Position numbers and translations under genes: made by a program. From Parahaliea maris (lineage in GTDB: Bacteria; Pseudomonadota; Gammaproteobacteria; Pseudomonadales; Halieaceae): a stretch of DNA of 64,000 nucleotides. How positions within the stretch are numbered: position 1 is the stretch's first letter; the number at the start of each line of letters is the position of its first letter. Below the pieces are notes generated by a model. That model ran no database searches. It was not told the DNA's origin and was given only the letters and a program-made list of their open reading frames with translations. Shown one piece after another: positions 36,979 to 45,713 of the stretch. The stretch is taken from contig NZ_VRZA01000007.1 of NCBI RefSeq assembly GCF_008064665.1, positions 186,001 to 250,000 of the forward strand, written 5' to 3'.

Positions 36979-37932
36979 ATGAGTAAAAGGGTATTTGTAG
37001 CCGGCCATCGCGGCATGGTGGGGTCGGCAATTCTCCGACAGCTGGAAAAAGACGGCCAGGTCGAATTGATTACCAAGAGGCGATCGGAGCTAGACCTGCT
37101 CGATCAGGCCGCGGTAAAGACATTTTTCGAGGATGAAAAAATTGATCAGGTGTACTTGGCGGCCGCCAAGGTTGGCGGTATACACGCAAACAACACCTAT
37201 CCCGCAAATTTTATATATGAAAATCTTGTAATCGAATGCAATATCATCCACTCCGTATTTCAAGCGGGAGTAGAAAAGCTGCTTTTTCTAGGAAGCTCTT
37301 GTATCTATCCCAGAGAAGCTCCACAGCCTATGCGTGAGGATGCACTACTTACTGGTCCGTTGGAGCCTACTAATGAGCCCTACGCGATTGCAAAGATTGC
37401 AGGCATCAAACTGTGTGAAAGCTACAATCGCCAATATGGAACAGACTATCGCAGCGTAATGCCCACAAACCTTTATGGTCCTGGGGATAATTTTCATCTA
37501 GAGAATAGCCACGTAGTGCCCGCGCTCATTCGGCGTATTCACGAAGCGAATGAGGCGGGTGATCATAAGGTGGTGGTATGGGGAACCGGAAAGCCGCTTC
37601 GAGAGTTTCTTCATGTGGATGATATGGCTGTTGGGTGTTTACATGTCATGGGACTACCACTTGATATCCACATGCAGCTAACGTCACCATCGCTGTCACA
37701 CGTAAATCTCGGAAGTGGCAAAGAGTGTTCTATAGCTGAACTTGCACGCGAAATCTCCAATGCCGTTGATTACGACGGAGAGATCGTTTTTGACAAGTCG
37801 AAACCAGACGGTGCGCCGAGGAAGCTTATGGATAGCCGTCTGATCCGTTCGTCTGGATGGTCACCAAAAATTCAACTAAGCGACGGTATTCTAGGTACTT
37901 ATCAATGGTATCTGGCTCATGAGGTAGAATAG
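36979..37932 (+). CDS. fcl: GDP-L-fucose synthase
   Basis: It epimerises and reduces the gmd product to GDP-L-fucose. The 317-residue SDR shows [40 protein letters not shown]-x3-K in [21 protein letters not shown] and [13 protein letters not shown]. All catalytic positions are intact, unlike the decayed second copy 1 kb downstream. The DNA turns more AT-rich from here on. Confidence 0.97.
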   Translation: MSKRVFVAGHRGMVGSAILRQLEKDGQVELITKRRSELDLLDQAAVKTFFEDEKIDQVYLAAAKVGGIHANNTYPANFIYENLVIECNIIHSVFQAGVEKLLFLGSSCIYPREAPQPMREDALLTGPLEPTNEPYAIAKIAGIKLCESYNRQYGTDYRSVMPTNLYGPGDNFHLENSHVVPALIRRIHEANEAGDHKVVVWGTGKPLREFLHVDDMAVGCLHVMGLPLDIHMQLTSPSLSHVNLGSGKECSIAELAREISNAVDYDGEIVFDKSKPDGAPRKLMDSRLIRSSGWSPKIQLSDGILGTYQWYLAHEVE

Positions 37933-38146
37933 TCGCTTGTCCTATCGTGTTGGTTTAAAACATACGAATCGAGCGCTGAAAACTCGATTTCAACATACGC
38001 GAGTTCGTAGAAGCGCTCTAGACTTGCCCAGCTTTATGGAAAAAGAGGCAGGCTCTTTCGATTGGGTAATTCGCACTCATGAGCGAGCCTGTTTAGAAGT
38101 TCATTAGGTTTTGCTCCCTCGATGGTTCTGTCACAGAAATATTCAT

Positions 38147-38917
38147 ATGAAAGCATCTTCGGAAGTACAAAAAGCATTTGAACTCGCGGTGCAGTCGTAT
38201 CCAGCCCAACTGAGATGGTTGATTGAGAACAACAGAAAGAGACTGCTCTGGCAGTGTCAAAGAACACTCGATGTTGTTCCCAAAGGTGGCTGCGTCGTTG
38301 ATATAGGAGGGGGTATCGTTCCCTTTATGTACACCTGTCAGCTTCTTGGTTACGAAACTATTCTCGTTGACGATTTTTCCGACAACTTGTACAAGTCGCC
38401 TGAATCTAAACAGGTCCTAGGCGCAATTCAAGAAAGCGGTACAACTGTAATTGACGGAGATGTTTTTGAGCTAGAACTTGATGAGATTCCGGAAGACTTA
38501 GACATGGTCACGTCTCATGATTCTATGGAACATTGGCACAATTCGCCTAAGTGGATTTTCTCAGCGCTCTGGAACAAGCTTAGCGATGGCGGTGTGTTCT
38601 GGATTGGCGTCCCAAACGCGGTCAATCTGCGCAAACGGGCTACAGTCCCTTTTGGGCGCGGCAAGTGGTCTACGATGAGTGATTGGTATGAGACCGAGGT
38701 TTTTCGAGGTCATGTTCGAGAGCCGGACGTCGAAGATCTAGCGTACATAGCGCAGGACTTGGGAGCCGCAAGTTATTCAATTGAGGGTAAGAACTGGATT
38801 GGTTATCGTAGTTCTCGGCCCATTATTCGGACGCTGACGCCCTACCTAGATAGGGTGATGCAGATATGGCCGAGCCTTTGCTCCGTTATCTATCTTACAG
38901 CATGGAAGCGCTCTTAA
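38147..38917 (+). CDS. Class I SAM-dependent methyltransferase
   Basis: 256 residues from the ATG at 38147; an in-frame ATG/alternative start 12 codons upstream is possible and the ribosome binding site is weak. Motif I is VVDIGGGIVPFM, followed by an acidic strand-2 end (ILVDDFSDN) and VTSHDSMEHWHNSP typical of class I enzymes that methylate sugars or nucleotide sugars. Lies between fcl and its decayed copy; the substrate is unknown. Confidence 0.75.
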   Translation: MKASSEVQKAFELAVQSYPAQLRWLIENNRKRLLWQCQRTLDVVPKGGCVVDIGGGIVPFMYTCQLLGYETILVDDFSDNLYKSPESKQVLGAIQESGTTVIDGDVFELELDEIPEDLDMVTSHDSMEHWHNSPKWIFSALWNKLSDGGVFWIGVPNAVNLRKRATVPFGRGKWSTMSDWYETEVFRGHVREPDVEDLAYIAQDLGAASYSIEGKNWIGYRSSRPIIRTLTPYLDRVMQIWPSLCSVIYLTAWKRS

Positions 38918-38988
38918 AGCAAATTAGTCAGCATCGATACTTGACTAGCAGGCCCTCGACACGGAGAAGCAACAAGACTGGTATCTTA

Positions 38989-39460
38989 ATTGAGCCATAC
39001 GCTGTCGCCAAGATTGCTGGCATGAAATTGTGTGAAAGCTATAGCAGGCAACGCTGAACTAATTACCCTAGATTGATGCCTAAAAAATCATCATGAGCCG
39101 GGCGACAATTGCGGTTGGAGAATAGTCACGTTGTGTCAGCGGTTCTTCGTCCTTTCAACGAAGCCAAGAGGTTTGTGGGAAGAAAGTTTCTGATCTGGGG
39201 AATAGGCAATCTTTTGCGAAAGTTCCTACATGTTGAGGACATGGATTGCGCTTGTCTTTATACCATGGCGTTACCACGGCATAAGTACTCGGAGATCACA
39301 GTGACACAGCTATCGCACATTTAAAGTTGGTTCCAGGATCAAGCGCACTATATCTGAGCCCGCTTCTACGATTAGTAAGTTTGCTGGTTTCGAAGGTCAG
39401 TTCAGTTTTGATTACTGTAAGCTAGGCGGCTCTCCCAGAAAATTTATAGACAGCGATTTC
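38989..39460 (+). pseudogene. Decayed GDP-L-fucose synthase (second fcl copy)
   Basis: Three stretches in order match the intact fcl product. 38992-39056 gives EPYAVAKIAGMKLCESYSRQ. 39112-39321 gives LENSHVVSAVLRPFNEA, then WGIGNLLRKFLHVEDM and a LSHI ending. 39319-39460, after a frameshift, gives KVGSRIKRTIS, then GFEGQFSFDYCKLGGSPRKFIDS. Stops and at least one frameshift separate them, and the N-terminal third is missing. Divergence from fcl at 36979 is too high for a fresh duplication, so it is an old paralogue or a remnant of an earlier cluster. Confidence 0.85.
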
Positions 39461-39684
39461 CCTATATCTATCGTGTGTAGGCACAAGATCAACCATCGTC
39501 GATGGAATCAACTCGACTTGTAGCTGGTATCTCGACACGCTTCTGTAGTTACTGAGTGAAAGCATTCTCCCAACTACGGCGGAAGTTAGCTGCCATTTTT
39601 GATGAGATTTCGCGGCTCTGGCTAAAAAAGCAGCCTTCACGGGGTGTTGTCTAAGCAGACGATGAGTGCCGAATAGGTGCGAGA

Positions 39685-40125
39685 ATGACAGCAACTGACG
39701 ACTTTCGAGCGATCAAGTTCGTGTTTGTACACAGCTACAGCAGCTGCAAGAGCAATTGGCGAAGTGTCATGATGGGGGCGGGCGAAGATAGCGGAAGGGT
39801 GACGCGAGGAGTATTTCTCGCAAGACAACTAGGAGTGCCCTTGGTGGCGGATGACCGGCTAGATCGCGAGAACAAGGAATTATATCGCCGGATGGACATA
39901 GAGAATCTTAACTCCGCTGAGAACACACTAGGAGAGGTGCGTGCTGCTCTTCTAAGGTCTAGGGGATCAGCGGTGCTATTTGTAACGTCACCTGACCATT
40001 TACCAAGAGTAGTACGAGATGTCTTGTCTGAGGGTGGATTCAATTGCTTTTTTGCATCTGCAAGTGTCCCCCATTCAGTCGTCGGTGCGGCTGGAGTTGA
40101 AATTGGAGAGCCGGAGTCACACTGA
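39685..40125 (+). CDS. Hypothetical protein, possibly YdcF/DUF218-like
   Basis: 146 residues if started at 39685; an inner ATG at 39769 (MMGAG) would give 118. It resembles the DUF218 pattern: MMGAGEDSGRVTRGVFLARQLG with an early glycine-rich loop, then ENLNSAENTLGEVRAALL and VLFVTSPDHLPRVVRDVL, where the family has an ES-T-EN helix and a VTS-H-R motif. The N-terminal membrane part of larger YdcF proteins is absent. It follows a pseudogene, so it may itself be a fragment. Assignment is weak. Confidence 0.45.
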   Translation: MTATDDFRAIKFVFVHSYSSCKSNWRSVMMGAGEDSGRVTRGVFLARQLGVPLVADDRLDRENKELYRRMDIENLNSAENTLGEVRAALLRSRGSAVLFVTSPDHLPRVVRDVLSEGGFNCFFASASVPHSVVGAAGVEIGEPESH

Positions 40126-40148
40126 CTCTGGCCAATAAGGCTTAATAT

Positions 40149-41114
40149 ATGAATTGGTTGATTACAGGTGGTTGCGGGTTCATTGGCCGCTCCCTAGTGG
40201 CCAGACTATTGGCTAACGAAGGATACTCAATCCGGGTTTATGACAATCTGTCTGTGGGAACCTTGGCTGATCTTGGTGATGTCACCGAATTTGAGGTTGT
40301 TGCTAGAGCCGCACGATGGGGTTCTAAAGTAGAAGTGATCAGATCTGATATCTCCGATTTCGAGGCTCTGGTTAGAGCAGCAGAGGGTGCGGATGTAATA
40401 GTACATCTAGCTGCCAATACAGGTGTTGCTCCATCTGTTGAAGATCCAAGAAGTGACTGCGAGACTAACGTCCTAGGTACTCTCAATGTGCTGGAAGCCG
40501 CAAGAGCGCTAGGTAAGCCGAAAGTTGTGTTCGCTTCCTCCGGTGCACCATTAGGTGTGCAAACTCCGCCGCTTCATGAAGAGATGGCTCCTCACCCGGC
40601 ATCACCCTATGGTGCATCGAAATTGGCAGGTGAAGGATACTGTTCTGCTTACTATCACTGCTTTGGTTTGGAAACCGTGGCACTGCGTTTTGGAAATGTT
40701 TATGGACCAAGATCAGGTCATAAGATGTCGGTTGTGGCGAAGTTCATAAAGCTAGCTCTGGCGGGTGAATCTCTAGAAATTTATGGTGATGGAAAGCAGA
40801 CACGAGATTTTATCTTTATCGATGATCTTGTCGATGCGATTTACCAAGCGGGTACCATGGCTGATATCGGTGGCCACACTTTTCAGATCGCGACATCTAG
40901 CGAAACAACAGTGTATGAGCTAACAGACAAGCTTGTTGCGGCGTTGGAAAAATGCGGCATTGATAACGTTGAGACCGTTTTTGGAGACAAGAGGCCAGGA
41001 GATGTTGAGCGAAATTTTTCCGATACGTCCAAAGCACATTCGATACTTGGATGGGAGGCGCGGACCTCGTTAGAGCAAGGCCTTCTACGAACCGTAAAGT
41101 ACTTTTTAAATTAG
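40149..41114 (+). CDS. NAD-dependent nucleotide-sugar epimerase/dehydratase (extended SDR)
   Basis: A 321-residue extended SDR: NAD motif ITGGCGFIGRSL, HLAANTGVAPSVEDP, active-site S-S-G in FASSGAPLG, Y-x3-K in YGASKLAGEGYC, RFGNVYGP and FIFIDDLVDAI. This is the GalE/WbpP/RmlB type; the product (for example UDP-galactose, UDP-galacturonate or a related sugar) cannot be set from the motifs. It lies immediately before the SQD1-like gene and is probably translationally linked to it. Confidence 0.88.
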   Translation: MNWLITGGCGFIGRSLVARLLANEGYSIRVYDNLSVGTLADLGDVTEFEVVARAARWGSKVEVIRSDISDFEALVRAAEGADVIVHLAANTGVAPSVEDPRSDCETNVLGTLNVLEAARALGKPKVVFASSGAPLGVQTPPLHEEMAPHPASPYGASKLAGEGYCSAYYHCFGLETVALRFGNVYGPRSGHKMSVVAKFIKLALAGESLEIYGDGKQTRDFIFIDDLVDAIYQAGTMADIGGHTFQIATSSETTVYELTDKLVAALEKCGIDNVETVFGDKRPGDVERNFSDTSKAHSILGWEARTSLEQGLLRTVKYFLN

Positions 41115-41135
41115 TTGAGTGAGGAAAAAACCGGA

Positions 41136-42284
41136 ATGCGAGTATTGATACTTGGCGGCGATGGTTACCTGGGTTGGCCCACAGCGATGGACTTTGCCAA
41201 GGCCGGACACGAAGTCTTGGTAGCTGATAACTATCTACGAAGAATAATTGCTGAGGCGACGGATAGTGAGCCTCTTATTGAAACGCCAACTCTCACAGAG
41301 CGTGCAGCCATATTTGAAGCAGAAACGGGCTACAGAATCGCTGTGAAAATCGGTGACCTGGCGCAGCCGGAGTTTATGTTCCATATCTTTCAGGACTTTG
41401 AACCCGAAGCTGTCGTCCACTACGCTGAGCAACCCTCGGCACCGTATTCGATGAAGGGTTTTTCAGAGGCTAGAGAGACCTTTAAGAATAATCTTGATGT
41501 TACTTTCAACTGTATTTGGGCCGTCAAAGAGCACGCTCCCCAGGCGCACATAATCAAGCTCGGAACCATGGGGGAGTATGGCACCCCTAACATCGACATC
41601 GAGGAGGGTTGGATAGAGATCGAGCATAAAGGCCGCAAAGACACCTTCTTGTTTCCTCGTGCGGCAGGGTCTCTATACCACACAACGAAAGTACTCGACA
41701 CTGATCTATTGTGGTTCTACGTCCGGGCCCACGGTTTACGCGTCACCGACTTAATGCAGGGCCCTGTTTACGGCATATCCACTGATGAGGCAGATCTAAA
41801 CCCACGGCTTTGCCCAAACTTTCACTACGATGACATCTTTGGAACTGTGGTAAATCGCTTCCTTGTGCAAGCGGTGGCGGGTATTCCGCTAACGGTTTAT
41901 GGTAAAGGCGGCCAGACCCGAGGTTACCTAAATCTCCGCGATACTTTGCAGTGTGTACGATTAGCTGCCGAGAAACCAGCGGCAGAAGGACAGCTTAGGG
42001 TTTTTAATCAGCTTACTGAAACATTCTCCGTGAATGAGCTTGCTGATCGGGTCAAAACTGTTGGTGACCAGATGGGCCTGAATGTGAAAATAGAATCCAT
42101 TTTGAATCCTAGAAAGGAGAGGGAAGAGCACTACTATAATCCATCCCACTCTGGCCTATTAGAACTAGGCTTACAACCACACTACATGAACGAGGCAGTC
42201 TTGGGGGCAATGCTCGAACGAATTATCGAGAATCGCGATCGAATTGTGGGAAGTCGAATTATGCCACGCGTTCGCTGGAGTTGA
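41136..42284 (+). CDS. UDP-sulfoquinovose synthase-like enzyme (SQD1 family)
   Basis: SQD1 joins sulfite to UDP-glucose, giving UDP-sulfoquinovose. The 382-residue protein matches plant SQD1 along its length: MRVLILGGDGYLGWPTA, LGTMGEYGTPNIDIEEG, the active-site Y181-x3-K185 (YHTTK), LTVYGKGGQTRGYL and the C-terminal EEHYYNPSH, with ELGLQPHY. In the EQRSAPYSM segment as I remember SQD1, arginine is replaced by proline here. Start: ATG at 41136 (gagg 11 bases upstream); an in-frame TTG at 41115 adds seven codons. No sulfolipid synthase (SqdX/SqdD-type) is adjacent, so the sugar probably enters the polysaccharide. Confidence 0.9.
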   Translation: MRVLILGGDGYLGWPTAMDFAKAGHEVLVADNYLRRIIAEATDSEPLIETPTLTERAAIFEAETGYRIAVKIGDLAQPEFMFHIFQDFEPEAVVHYAEQPSAPYSMKGFSEARETFKNNLDVTFNCIWAVKEHAPQAHIIKLGTMGEYGTPNIDIEEGWIEIEHKGRKDTFLFPRAAGSLYHTTKVLDTDLLWFYVRAHGLRVTDLMQGPVYGISTDEADLNPRLCPNFHYDDIFGTVVNRFLVQAVAGIPLTVYGKGGQTRGYLNLRDTLQCVRLAAEKPAAEGQLRVFNQLTETFSVNELADRVKTVGDQMGLNVKIESILNPRKEREEHYYNPSHSGLLELGLQPHYMNEAVLGAMLERIIENRDRIVGSRIMPRVRWS

Positions 42285-42289
42285 CTAAG

Positions 42290-43318
42290 GTGGATCGATT
42301 TAACGGTAAGAAAGTGCTTATTACAGGTGCTTGTGGAACGGTGGGATCCGAACTGGTGCGTCAGCTTGTTGAAAGTCCAGCCAAGCAAGTCGTCTGTCTG
42401 GACAACAATGAGACTGAATTATTCTTCCTGATTGAGAAGTATCGAAAAACCGGGAGGGTGTTGGGATATCTTGCTGATGTGCGAGACCGGGAGTCCCTAA
42501 TATTGAGAATGCGCGGAGTCGACCTCGTAATTCATGCTGCAGCGCTAAAACATGTTGGACTCTGCGAAGATAGTCCGGCACAAGCGATCGCAACGAATAT
42601 ATTAGGGACCCAGAACGTCATCGATGCGGCTCAAATCAACAGGGTTGAACGAGTTATATTTACTTCTTCTGATAAAGCTGTTAACCCAACTAACGTAATG
42701 GGTACATCTAAACTCATGGGAGAGCGATTGATGACGGCTGCTGCGGAGACATCAGTCAGTGCTAAGGTTACGAATTCGGAGGGCGCTGGGACGATATTTG
42801 CGTCGACCCGTTTTGGAAACGTACTTGGTTCTCGAGGATCCGTCATCCCACTTTTTCAAAGACAGATTGCCGGTGGCGGCCCAATAACATTGACAGATAG
42901 ACGCATGACTCGCTTTATTATGAGCTTGACGGAAGCAGTACGCTTGGTACTCGAATCTGTATGGCTCGCAACGGGTGGTGAGGTGATGGTTACCAAGATG
43001 CCTGTCGCAAGAATCGAAGATATTGCCACCGTTATGAAAGACGCATTGGGGCGAGGCCTTGATATAGAAGTCAAGGAGATTGGCGCTAAGCCTGGCGAAA
43101 AAATGTATGAAGAACTGATGAACGCTGAAGAAGTGAGACGAACAAGAGAGTATGGCGACTTCTTTATCATTACTTCTGCATTTGCAGACATTGAAAATTT
43201 CCCCCACCTTGTTGACGGGGCCACACCCGATAGGGTTTACCATTCCGAGCATGAAGCGCCGCTTAGTCTAGATGCACTTGCGCAGTATCTTCACGAAAGG
43301 GATGTGATCTTTGCCTAA
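42290..43318 (+). CDS. Nucleotide-sugar 4,6-dehydratase, FlaA1/CapD/PglF type
   Basis: About 342 residues; the GTG at 42290 is favoured because ggag lies nine bases upstream, but a TTG at 42281 overlapping the previous stop is also open. NAD motif LITGACGTVGSELVRQL, AAALKHVGLCEDSP, SSDKAVNPTNVMGTSKLMGER (catalytic D-K and M-x3-K in place of Y-x3-K) and FGNVLGSRGSVIPLF are the soluble UDP-GlcNAc C4,6-dehydratase pattern. No N-terminal membrane part, so it is PseB/FlaA1-sized rather than WbpM-sized. It probably makes a 6-deoxy-4-keto amino sugar for the repeat unit. Confidence 0.9.
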   Translation: MDRFNGKKVLITGACGTVGSELVRQLVESPAKQVVCLDNNETELFFLIEKYRKTGRVLGYLADVRDRESLILRMRGVDLVIHAAALKHVGLCEDSPAQAIATNILGTQNVIDAAQINRVERVIFTSSDKAVNPTNVMGTSKLMGERLMTAAAETSVSAKVTNSEGAGTIFASTRFGNVLGSRGSVIPLFQRQIAGGGPITLTDRRMTRFIMSLTEAVRLVLESVWLATGGEVMVTKMPVARIEDIATVMKDALGRGLDIEVKEIGAKPGEKMYEELMNAEEVRRTREYGDFFIITSAFADIENFPHLVDGATPDRVYHSEHEAPLSLDALAQYLHERDVIFA

Positions 43319-43572
43319 AAGCTCCTGAACATTCATAAAGATGTTGTTATCGCATTCTGGATACGCTGACTTTGCACTAATTCAAATCTATGATCTGAAT
43401 GCTCATCTTCGTTCACTTCGCAAGTGTATCTAGTAGATCCCTTTATTAAGCTCGACAATTCTAAAACCAATCTGTGTCCATTGGAGCCAGCAGTTCTATT
43501 GACGTTTCAGGTCTATCAGTAATCCTTTCAGAAAGTAAAGTATGATTCTTTCCCATTGGGTCCGGTAGTTAA

Positions 43573-44886
43573 GTGAACCAAAGCTACAGATACTCTGCAG
43601 TCCTAAGCACGGCCGTTAGGGCATCAAGCTTGTGCGTGAGCACTTTGGTAGCAATTTTCTTGGCTCGGATAATGGGTCCGGAAAACTACGGGAAATATAC
43701 CTTTTATATTTCAGTAATTCTTAGTCTCGCAATTGCTTCGCAGTTTGGTTTGCATCGCCTAGGCGTTAGGGTGGTCGCCGAGAACGTGCAGCGAGGCGAG
43801 TATTCTATGATAAACGGGTACTTCCTATTTGCACTAGTAATCGGCGTCTTTCTGTCCTTAGGGACAAGCTCCATATTCTTCATCTTTGATTACAGTTATA
43901 GCTTGATCGATAGAGCGAACCTGTATGGCTATCTAACTGTTTTATTCACTGTGACCGCAGTAGTATTAACGGCGATTCTTGATGCAGTAATCCAAGGATC
44001 TCGGAAAGTGATTCTTGGGCAAGTATCTGTAGCTCTAATTCGGCCATTAGTTCTTATTTCCGTTGCGGTATTTCTCGCTTGGCCACCCAACCTGGTGCAG
44101 CTTTCATCAGCTGACGCGATACTGGCTTTCCTTTGCGCGGCGTTTGTTTCGCTCTGTTTCTCCCTCACCGTGACACTTACAATTATACTAAAGAACATTT
44201 TCACAAATTCATCGTTTATTGCAGATACTAGTCGATGGGTTGGTGCATGCATACCACTTGCCTTTACCTCAGTTCTTGCACAGATAAACTCGGTTGCAGA
44301 CGTGTTCTCGCTTAGTATCTTTCAAACCGATGAAGCCGTCGGTATCTATCGATCTGCCTTCCAAATTGCTAACCTTATTGTGATTGTACAGCAGGCCCTC
44401 GCGATAATGGCCGGGCCACATATCGCGAGGCTTTATGCGGCTTCATCGCTCCTTGAACTTGAAAATCTTGTTCGATTCTGTACAAAGATCGCAGCGGCTG
44501 CGGGGCTGATAGTTACGTTAGGAACTCTGCTTGCTGGTCGCTCTCTGGTTGTACTGATTTTTGGTGATGCATACTCTGACGCGGCGTTGCCACTATTCAT
44601 TCTCTCTATCGGCTTTCTCGGAAGCTCGGTGTTTGGCGTTGTCGGTGTTGTACTCAATATGACGGGAAATGAACGTAAAGTAGCATTCGCAATGACTGTT
44701 TCAGCTTTGGCAAATGTCGTTCTCAATTTGGCCCTTGTTCCTGCCTTTGGAGTTGTTGGGGCTGCTGTTGCCACCACTGTTAGCTTGCTTTTGTGGAACT
44801 CGTTAATGTGGATTTCGGTGAGGACCACACTCGATATTGAGTCGGTACCACTTCTTGGCTCAAGGCAGCTTCGTTTGTCTGAGTGA
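43573..44886 (+). CDS. Lipid-linked oligosaccharide flippase (Wzx family)
   Basis: A 437-residue MATE/MVF-type membrane protein with about twelve TM helices; VSTLVAIFLARIMGPENYGKYTF near the start is the typical first helix and loop of Wzx/RfbX proteins. Starts at a GTG. It moves undecaprenyl-linked repeat units across the inner membrane. Together with a Wzz-like protein and a polymerase candidate it indicates a Wzx/Wzy route, although an ABC exporter is also present. The 254 bases before it hold no gene that I recognise. Confidence 0.88.
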   Translation: MNQSYRYSAVLSTAVRASSLCVSTLVAIFLARIMGPENYGKYTFYISVILSLAIASQFGLHRLGVRVVAENVQRGEYSMINGYFLFALVIGVFLSLGTSSIFFIFDYSYSLIDRANLYGYLTVLFTVTAVVLTAILDAVIQGSRKVILGQVSVALIRPLVLISVAVFLAWPPNLVQLSSADAILAFLCAAFVSLCFSLTVTLTIILKNIFTNSSFIADTSRWVGACIPLAFTSVLAQINSVADVFSLSIFQTDEAVGIYRSAFQIANLIVIVQQALAIMAGPHIARLYAASSLLELENLVRFCTKIAAAAGLIVTLGTLLAGRSLVVLIFGDAYSDAALPLFILSIGFLGSSVFGVVGVVLNMTGNERKVAFAMTVSALANVVLNLALVPAFGVVGAAVATTVSLLLWNSLMWISVRTTLDIESVPLLGSRQLRLSE

Positions 44887-44898
44887 GAACCTAGAAAA

Positions 44899-45687
44899 TT
44901 GAACTCTTCATTACCAAATCTGTTGGTGGTTGGCGGTGTGAGATGTGGCACAGGATGGTTGTCGCAATGCTTGAGAGATCATCCTGCTGTGTTTATGGCT
45001 ACTGACGAAACTAGATTCTTTGATCGACGCTTTGACATGGGGCTTGACTGGTGGATAGAAGAATATTTTTCATCAGCCCGTGACTATGAAGTTCGAGGCG
45101 AAAAAACAGCTGCCTATCTTAACTGCTTAAAGGCGCCTGAAAGGATTAGCAGATCATTACCCAACGTGAAGCTAATCTGCTCAATCCGAAATCCTGTAGA
45201 CCGTCTTTTTTCCGACAGAATGCTCCTGCTAAGGGGTAGTCCTGGTCTAGCAAATCTTACATTGGAGCAACTTCTAAACTCGCAACGTGATCTTGTAGAA
45301 CGCGGTCTTTTCACGAAGCACCTAGCAAGATTTTTCGAATTGATTCCTGAAGAGCAAATACATATAGTCTTCTATGAATCGTTGGTAGCCGATACCATAC
45401 AGACTGTGCAATCAGTCTATCGATTTCTCGGTGTTGGAGACCAGTTCGTTCCCCAATCCATTGGGCTGCAGACAAAGCCGGGTTCGATCGAGAACAAAAA
45501 CAGAATTTCTGCATTTGCTGCACGAATTCTTCTTCATAAGTATTCTCCTTTGAAAAGAAAATATAGTTCGCTCAGAAAGCGTTACACGCCTAAAACCTGG
45601 TCCGAGCAAGAAAGGAGTCTGTTGAAAGAAATCTATGCAGAAGAAAATGAGAAGATATTCAAGCTGTTTGGCATAGACTATCGTTGA
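44899..45687 (+). CDS. Sulfotransferase family protein (PAPS-dependent)
   Basis: 262 residues from a TTG at 44899 (weak start). The 5'-PAPS loop is VGGVRCGTGWL (residues 11-21), close to GxxKxGT but with arginine-cysteine in place of the usual lysine position; the 3' phosphate segment LICSIRNPVDRLFSDRML is well conserved. The fold resembles heparan-sulfate-type sulfotransferases. It would place sulfate on a sugar of the repeat unit. Lies 13 bases after the flippase gene. Confidence 0.82.
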   Translation: MNSSLPNLLVVGGVRCGTGWLSQCLRDHPAVFMATDETRFFDRRFDMGLDWWIEEYFSSARDYEVRGEKTAAYLNCLKAPERISRSLPNVKLICSIRNPVDRLFSDRMLLLRGSPGLANLTLEQLLNSQRDLVERGLFTKHLARFFELIPEEQIHIVFYESLVADTIQTVQSVYRFLGVGDQFVPQSIGLQTKPGSIENKNRISAFAARILLHKYSPLKRKYSSLRKRYTPKTWSEQERSLLKEIYAEENEKIFKLFGIDYR

Positions 45688-45713
45688 GTAGGTTTTGTTA
45701 ACGGGCATAGATT

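Noticed and set aside
38989-39324. Two small independent genes (about 63 and 71 codons)
   Set aside because: Both align in order with the GDP-fucose synthase product, so they are parts of one decayed gene rather than separate genes.
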